Source: Methanobacteriota archaeon
GTDB taxonomy: Archaea > Thermoplasmatota > E2 > DHVEG-1
Reading direction: 5' to 3'
NCBI GenBank assembly: GCA_903877165.1
Contig: CAIRCU010000008.1
Coordinates: 1 to 64,000, forward strand
DNA: 64,000 nucleotides
This document shows, in pieces, positions 58,648 through 64,000 of the stretch; positions within the stretch are counted from its first letter, which is position 1; the number at the start of each line of letters is the position of its first letter. The notes under the pieces are model-generated. The model was not told the origin of the DNA. It was given only the letters and a program-made list of their open reading frames with translations, and did not search any database. The position numbers were made by a program, and so were the translations under genes.

Positions 58648-59598
58648 CTATTGAAAAATCGGTGTTCCGAAATTTGTCAATTCATTGAGTAGAAAACCAT
58701 ACTCGATACCCCATGCTTCTGTGAGGTGGAGGTGGTCTAATTCTATTGATCCGACGTGATGCTGCTTCTCTTCTTTCAACGCCTGCATGATGACTTCTGC
58801 TATGCAGGCGAAATTCTTCCCAGGTGGCATCCCTGGAATGGGGATGGGAACAGGGAAGTCTACGAGCCCGCCGTCCACGCGGCAGACGTCAGGGCGGGCT
58901 CTGCAGACATCAATGGCGAGGTTCACGGGTTGCGACACATCAACGACGATAGCATTTTTCTTCAGATGCTCAGAGCCTAATAATGCAGTCGGATGGCTGG
59001 TCGCGGTAACCACGACATCCGCGTTCTGCGTGACTAACTTCACCGTGGTTTCAAAATTACCCGTGAGGCTTTTTTCCAGCTTATCGAACTTCGATTGGTC
59101 TCGCCCGATAAGTATCGAGTGCGAAAACTGTGGAACGATTAATTTGGACACGGCCTCACCGATGATCCCATACGCCCCCACAATAGCCAACGTGAGATCT
59201 GCGGGATCTCTGTGCACCATTGAAAGCACCTTTCGAACCGTTTGGCAGGTGACCGCTGCGGTGTAGCTATCGCCATGGTTCACATAGCCGTTGTATTGGT
59301 GCTGATCGGTGAGCCATTTGCCGCCATTGGTAACCGAGGTCGTCAGGGCCCCGAGCTGCACGACGTCAACTGCATACTCATTCTGCAAGAAGAGCGCGGC
59401 ATCAAGGATTTTCTGTCTGACTGCAGAGCGTGGCTGGGTCATCATCGCTTTGGCGGTGATCAGGATACCGGACAGATGCCCTTTCGTCCCGTAGACGTCC
59501 AGTTCAGGGGAGATGATGAAGTCGTGTTGTATCCATGAAGCAGGTAGTTGCCGTAGGGTGTTCTCATCGAGAAGATGGCCGATAGTCGCGAACTTCAT
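58648..59598 (-). CDS. Acyl-ACP reductase (cyanobacterial AAR)-like protein
   Basis: MKFATIGHLL...VVQLGALTTSVTNGGKWLT...GDSYTAAVTCQTVRKV...LAIVGAYGIIGEAVSKLIVPQFSHSILIGRD...FACIAEVIMQAL. Confidence 0.7.
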   Translation of the reverse strand: MKFATIGHLLDENTLRQLPASWIQHDFIISPELDVYGTKGHLSGILITAKAMMTQPRSAVRQKILDAALFLQNEYAVDVVQLGALTTSVTNGGKWLTDQHQYNGYVNHGDSYTAAVTCQTVRKVLSMVHRDPADLTLAIVGAYGIIGEAVSKLIVPQFSHSILIGRDQSKFDKLEKSLTGNFETTVKLVTQNADVVVTATSHPTALLGSEHLKKNAIVVDVSQPVNLAIDVCRARPDVCRVDGGLVDFPVPIPIPGMPPGKNFACIAEVIMQALKEEKQHHVGSIELDHLHLTEAWGIEYGFLLNELTNFGTPIFQ

Positions 59599-59626
59599 GG
59601 GGTGACACCGAGTCTGTGGATGAAAA

Positions 59627-60904
59627 TCAGTCGAACTCGTATAAAGATGATTCCGAGGGCTTAAATAAGCGGACGGCCGGGTAGGCTTTCGCTTCAAAGG
59701 CTTTCCCGTTTTCGTAGACGATTTTGATATGGCTTATGTAGCGGACGATGGCGCTGCTGAGGAGGTCGGGGAGGGTATGTGAGACAGAGGCGAGTGGGTG
59801 CATGACGCTATTATCCCGGGCGCCGTTGGATTCTACCCCGGGGAACCGCAGGAGTGCATCGCGTTTCTCGGGTAAGCAGAGGCCTTTGCAGACGAGGTAG
59901 TCGAGGAAGGCCGCCCAACGGGGTTCTTGATGGTACCCGTCTGCTTGAAATGAGCATTCAAGGCCGAGGCGAGGTCCGATACCTTTCGGGGTGACGTCGA
60001 AACCGAGGACGAACCGATTCGCGAGCGGTTCTATCTCAGTAAGCATGGTGGCGAGGGCGTCTCCGTCGCCCATCCAGCCGATGGTTCGCAGGTAGTGAAG
60101 AATTTGTGAAGGGGCGAGATGGTTGATGAAGAGGCGAAGGTTCTCGTTGTCCCCTCTCGATAGCATGACGCCGACCTGAAAGAGATTGGCGTTCTCCGGG
60201 AGTTGCCGTAGGCATGTCGCGAGCTGCTGTTTGATAGAGGCGTGGACGGCATGGCCTTTGAGGAGGGGAAGGGCTGAACGGGTGAGCCATGCGTACTCTG
60301 AGACGGTGTTGGAGGCGACTCCTTTGGGGAGGCGGTTTGGCCCGAAGAAGACGCTGGGGAGGGACACGGTCGGTGGCTGCTCTGGCATGTCGAACTCAAG
60401 CCAGAAGCATTGGATGCGCCGGTCGAGGGCGGACTGCGGGGTGGCCCAGGCCTTTGCGAATTTTTGTACCCGCTGCCATGCATCCTCTTGGAGGTAATAA
60501 TCAGGGATATATCCTTGGCTGAGGAAATTCGCGAGGACGTTTCTATCCGTGCCAGATCCGGAGACCGCGAAGGCCCAGTCGGTCCGTGAGACTGGTTCGG
60601 TTAATCGACATTCAAAACCGAGGAAACTTGTCAGATTGCCTGGGAACTGTCGGGCTAAGGTGATGATCTCTTGGTAGTTCTCGGGGGTGATCAGATGGTC
60701 GATGAACGGTTGGGTGGTGGAGAGGTACGTGCTGGCGTAGATGCTGTGGATGGGGAGGCGGCGGCTCATCCGTGTGTACTCTGTGGAGAATGAGTCGGTG
60801 GAGAGTGTCGTCTCTAGCCCCAGCTCTCGAGCCTTGAAGGATTGGATGAATCCCGTGGGATGTTGAAGATTCGTATGCATAGTTCTCTGGTTCGCTATGG
60901 TCAT
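59627..60904 (-). CDS. Uncharacterised protein, paralog A of tandem pair
   Basis: FLGFECRL, CFWLEFDMPEQPPTVSLPSVFFG, VGVMLSRGD, GPRLGLECSFQ, HIKIVYENGKAFEAKAYPAVRLF shared with paralog B; TATA-like element upstream. Confidence 0.7.
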   Translation of the reverse strand: MTIANQRTMHTNLQHPTGFIQSFKARELGLETTLSTDSFSTEYTRMSRRLPIHSIYASTYLSTTQPFIDHLITPENYQEIITLARQFPGNLTSFLGFECRLTEPVSRTDWAFAVSGSGTDRNVLANFLSQGYIPDYYLQEDAWQRVQKFAKAWATPQSALDRRIQCFWLEFDMPEQPPTVSLPSVFFGPNRLPKGVASNTVSEYAWLTRSALPLLKGHAVHASIKQQLATCLRQLPENANLFQVGVMLSRGDNENLRLFINHLAPSQILHYLRTIGWMGDGDALATMLTEIEPLANRFVLGFDVTPKGIGPRLGLECSFQADGYHQEPRWAAFLDYLVCKGLCLPEKRDALLRFPGVESNGARDNSVMHPLASVSHTLPDLLSSAIVRYISHIKIVYENGKAFEAKAYPAVRLFKPSESSLYEFD

Positions 60905-60987
60905 CGTCTCAACGCCTCATTGGAATTATATACCTTGTTTGCACCTGCGTACGCATTTGAATAGGAATCGATAGAATTCATCGGTCT

Positions 60988-62223
60988 TCATTCCCCCGCA
61001 GCTGGTGAGAGCGCCCCGAAGAGGCGAACACCGGGGTACGCCTTGGCTTCGAGAGGATGCCCGGGGCTGTAGACGATTTTCACATGGCTGAGGTACCGGA
61101 TCAAGGCCTTTGAGTATTGGGCGTGCGGAATGCGGACGGCCATGGTATAGCTATCGAGGGAGAATGCTGTCGTTGAGTCTTCAAGATCGGCGCCCATAAA
61201 GTCTGTGATGAGGTCTTTTTTTCCTTGTAGACAGATGTGTTTGCTTTCGAGGTAGCCGAAGAGGTCAGTCCATCGGGTTTCCAACTGATAGCGGTCCGGT
61301 GCGAAGGAGCATTCCAACCCTATTTTCGGTGCGACACCCTGGTCGGTAATGGTGATGTGCAAGACGAGACGGGAGGCGTGAACGGTAAGTTCTTCGATTA
61401 ATGATGCCAATTCGCCGTCGGTGTCGGTCCAACCAAGGGACTGAAGGTAGGGGATCATCTCCTTTGGTTGCAGGTGTCGGTAGACCAGTCTCACGCCAGA
61501 GCTTGCTCGTGAGAGCATGACTCCGACATCCATGATGGACGCCGTATCAGGGAGTTTATTGAACGCCTGAATCAGGCGGCTGCGCACGGTGGATGAGAGT
61601 GGGTGACCTAGGAGCACAGGGAGGGTGGATGATAAAAGCCAGTCGTAGTCGGAGTCGTGTTTCGCTGCTTTCATGGGGATGGTATGGATGAACACGCAGG
61701 GGATCGGTATGTTCGTGGAGGCTGGGTCTATGTCGAACTCAAGCCACAGCCCAAGCACATGGGTGTGAAGAATCGAGTGTGCATCTACCCAGTGTTGGAC
61801 GAAAGATCGCACTTGCTGCCATTCTGGTACCTGGAGATATTCAGTCGGAAAGCTACCCGCGGTGAGGAGTCGTGCGAAAGCCTCTCGCTCTCCTCGTTCG
61901 GAGGAGACGGCGATGAGGAAGTCCGCATGTGCAGTGGGTGACTGTAGGCGATGTTCGAACCCAAAGAAGCTGGAGATGTCCTCAGTAAAAAGGCAGGAGA
62001 GCCGGCTGATCGCTGTATAGGTGAGATCCGAAATCAAGGCCTTTGGGGTTGTTGATTGGATGGCCTGAAGGTAGTCGATAAGATAGCTACGGGAAAAGGC
62101 ACAAGATACAGGATGAAGGGGCAGAGCGATCTGTGTCTCAAGGGAGGATAGATGACCTTGGAGCCGCCTCGTTAAAGATTCATCGATTTCAGAACAGGGA
62201 AGCAGGTCAGGGGATGATGTCAT
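60988..62223 (-). CDS. Uncharacterised protein, paralog B of tandem pair
   Basis: FFGFEHRL, LWLEFDIDP, VGVMLSRAS, APKIGLECSFAPD, HVKIVYSPGHPLEAKAYPGVRLF; ggaggtt ribosome site. Confidence 0.7.
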   Translation of the reverse strand: MTSSPDLLPCSEIDESLTRRLQGHLSSLETQIALPLHPVSCAFSRSYLIDYLQAIQSTTPKALISDLTYTAISRLSCLFTEDISSFFGFEHRLQSPTAHADFLIAVSSERGEREAFARLLTAGSFPTEYLQVPEWQQVRSFVQHWVDAHSILHTHVLGLWLEFDIDPASTNIPIPCVFIHTIPMKAAKHDSDYDWLLSSTLPVLLGHPLSSTVRSRLIQAFNKLPDTASIMDVGVMLSRASSGVRLVYRHLQPKEMIPYLQSLGWTDTDGELASLIEELTVHASRLVLHITITDQGVAPKIGLECSFAPDRYQLETRWTDLFGYLESKHICLQGKKDLITDFMGADLEDSTTAFSLDSYTMAVRIPHAQYSKALIRYLSHVKIVYSPGHPLEAKAYPGVRLFGALSPAAGE

Positions 62224-62245
62224 CTTTTTTCAACCTCCAAGACTA

Positions 62246-62308
62246 CTAATTCATCGGAGAAACATAAAGCCCGTCTCCGAGGAAATCCGTCAAAATGCCA
62301 AAAACCAT
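62246..62308 (-). CDS. Very short candidate ORF between radical SAM and paralog B
   Basis: MVFGILTDFLGDGLYVSPMN*, 20 codons; no strong ribosome site. Confidence 0.2.
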   Translation of the reverse strand: MVFGILTDFLGDGLYVSPMN

Positions 62309-62342
62309 GGTTTCTCTGTGTGTTTGCTGAAAAAAAGGGGTT

Positions 62343-64000
62343 TTAGGAATTGACGAGAATCTGAGAGGTGGCTGATTCCACGAATTGTGCGTTTTGGGGT
62401 ATGGTGCTTCGGTATTGGAGGGGAAGACTGAGGTAGGAGTCGTCTTCATGGTAGACGAGACCGGCGTGTTCGAACGATTGGAGGATCGCAGCGAGTGTGA
62501 ACTCAGGAACTGTGGAAAGACGCTGCTGAAGCTCCTGGTACGAAATAACGTCATGGCAGGCGAGGAGGACGTCGCGCTCCACGGCGTTGAGCTTGAGGAT
62601 ACGGATGTGCTGCTTGTCGCGTTTGTCGTAGATTTTCATGAACGTACCGCCGTCGACGCTGTAAAAGACGAGGTGGCCGATGAGGGCATGGGTTTTCACG
62701 GCCTCGGCTTCCGTTGACTCGCGAGTCTTCGTCCAGTCCTGCACCAATGTTTCCCAGTCATGGGCTGGGACGGGCTTGGTGGTGGAGAATGTGTAGACGA
62801 ACGTGAAGTTCTTTTCGAGGACATCTGGGGGGTACATCAGGAGGTCGAGGGGGGTTGTCTGTAAGGCGCTGATGTTATATTTTTCGGGGAGTTGCTGGAT
62901 TGGGCTGCCATGCATGATGCGCAGTGGGCAGAGCTGCGGGGAATCTAGGTAGCCTTGCAGTTGTTGAACGATTTTTTTTGTTTCCTCGTAGTCCACTGGT
63001 TCTTCGTTGGGATAGCGGACGATGAGGTTGTAGCTATTGTAGATGCCGTATTGTGCGCAGAACTTGAGGGCGGCGATGTTGTCGATGACCCGTACGCCTT
63101 TATTCATGGTGCGGAGGTAGTGTGTGCTGAAGGATTCGATGCCGGTCTGGATAGTGGTGAAACCTGCCTCTTTCATGAGCCGATAGTCGTCGCTGGTGAG
63201 TTGCCCGGCGCGTGCCTCCACGAAAAACGAGAAATCCCGTCCGAGAAGTTTCAAGGCTTCGAAGAGTCCTCGATACTGTGTCCTTGGCAGGGTGTTGCCG
63301 ATGAGCTGGAAGTCAAGGATATGGTACCGGTCTGACAGCAGCTGGATCTCATGTGCAATGTGATCAATTGGCTTCTCTCGGTAGCAGGGATGCTGGATGT
63401 TGAGGTTGCAGAAGGTGCAGCGGTTCCACCAGCAGCCACGGGAGATTTCCACCGGGAGGCGGCCGTAGTACTGGAAAAACTGCTGGAGTTCGTCTGAGCA
63501 TGAGTGCAGCTCGTCGAAGAACGGGTCGTACGATGGTATCGGTGATGCTGCGAGGTCGATGACTGATTCGGTGGTATTCCATCGCACCTCGCCGCTGTCT
63601 CGGTAGATAAGCCCGGGGATTGAAGAGAAATTCCCTAGGTCTGAAGCAAGAAGGACGAGTGCATCCTCCCCGTCTCCAGAGACGACGTAGTCGATGAAAT
63701 CGAAGGCGCGCAGGACACCTCGGCCCATTTCGCCAGCTACTCTGCTTCCGCCAAGTACGATTTTTTTCTCCGGGGCTTGCTGCTTGATGTGTTTGGCGAT
63801 GGCAAGCGAGGGAAGCAGTTGTCCGTAGTTCAGGGTGAACCCGATGAGGTCGAACGACTGCCAGTCGAGATGCTCTAGTACCCAGTGATAGAAGACGTCG
63901 GTGCGGCGGAGGTACTCTTCAAATGGGAAGGACGAGGATGAGACAAAAGTGGCATAGTACTCCTTGATTTTTTCGATATTTTTTTGCCAGTGTTCCGGAA
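62343..64000 (-). CDS. B12-binding radical SAM protein resembling RiPP-maturation radical SAM enzymes (partial, N-terminus beyond window)
   Basis: IGFTLNYGQLLPSLAIAKHIKQQAPEKKIVLGG (B12-type domain) then LPVEISRGCWWNRCTFCNLN...FFVEARAGQLTSDDYRLMKEAGFTTIQTGIESFSTHYLRTMNKGV; frame open to base 64000. Confidence 0.8.
   Translation of the reverse strand, partial: PEHWQKNIEKIKEYYATFVSSSSFPFEEYLRRTDVFYHWVLEHLDWQSFDLIGFTLNYGQLLPSLAIAKHIKQQAPEKKIVLGGSRVAGEMGRGVLRAFDFIDYVVSGDGEDALVLLASDLGNFSSIPGLIYRDSGEVRWNTTESVIDLAASPIPSYDPFFDELHSCSDELQQFFQYYGRLPVEISRGCWWNRCTFCNLNIQHPCYREKPIDHIAHEIQLLSDRYHILDFQLIGNTLPRTQYRGLFEALKLLGRDFSFFVEARAGQLTSDDYRLMKEAGFTTIQTGIESFSTHYLRTMNKGVRVIDNIAALKFCAQYGIYNSYNLIVRYPNEEPVDYEETKKIVQQLQGYLDSPQLCPLRIMHGSPIQQLPEKYNISALQTTPLDLLMYPPDVLEKNFTFVYTFSTTKPVPAHDWETLVQDWTKTRESTEAEAVKTHALIGHLVFYSVDGGTFMKIYDKRDKQHIRILKLNAVERDVLLACHDVISYQELQQRLSTVPEFTLAAILQSFEHAGLVYHEDDSYLSLPLQYRSTIPQNAQFVESATSQILVNS

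Noticed and set aside
1-64000. tRNA, rRNA or CRISPR arrays
   Set aside because: No convincing T-arm (GGTTCGAATC-like) plus acceptor pairing, no rRNA sequence and no regularly spaced repeats were seen; TTCGAAC at 56.5-56.9 kb belongs to a different repeat and does not fold as tRNA by eye.

Overview
This is an archaeal chromosome window. TFB, the FtsY SRP receptor, prefoldin alpha, a fibrillarin-like protein, GGPP synthase, geranylgeranyl reductase and UbiA are all present. Together with a gyrase B fragment and many secreted proteins, they suggest a Thermoplasmatota/Euryarchaeota-type genome, but that placement is inferred. Left edge (0-9.5 kb): an accessory island with a gyrB 5' fragment, an m5C restriction-modification set (Vsr, Sau3AI/MutH-like endonuclease, Dcm-like methylase), RadC, DUF488, a Doc/Fic protein, several RHH/RelE-type toxin-antitoxin modules, and decayed duplicates of the DUF488-sORF-Fic segment. 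Middle (9.5-31 kb): mostly core genes and lipid metabolism, hypCD, and a tandem pair of secreted paralogs. 31.4-38.3 kb: a collinear oxygen-defence/Fe-S island (PerR-like regulator with a perfect 7-1-7 operator, flavin reductase-rubredoxin, flavodiiron protein, ferritins, rubrerythrin, TusA, DsrE, NifS/IscS-like, IscU, desulfoferrodoxin). The IscS-like protein lacks the PLP lysine. 38-58 kb: aminopeptidase, a B12-type radical SAM protein, TFB, FtsJ, GGPPS, Flp, GcvT/GcvH, and AT-rich surface-protein genes. Right edge (58.6-64 kb, minus strand): a candidate biosynthetic cluster with a B12-type radical SAM protein resembling RiPP-maturation enzymes, two uncharacterised paralogs, a very short ORF and an acyl-ACP-reductase-like protein. 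No tRNA, rRNA or CRISPR array was recognised. All family calls were made by eye from motifs, without searches.
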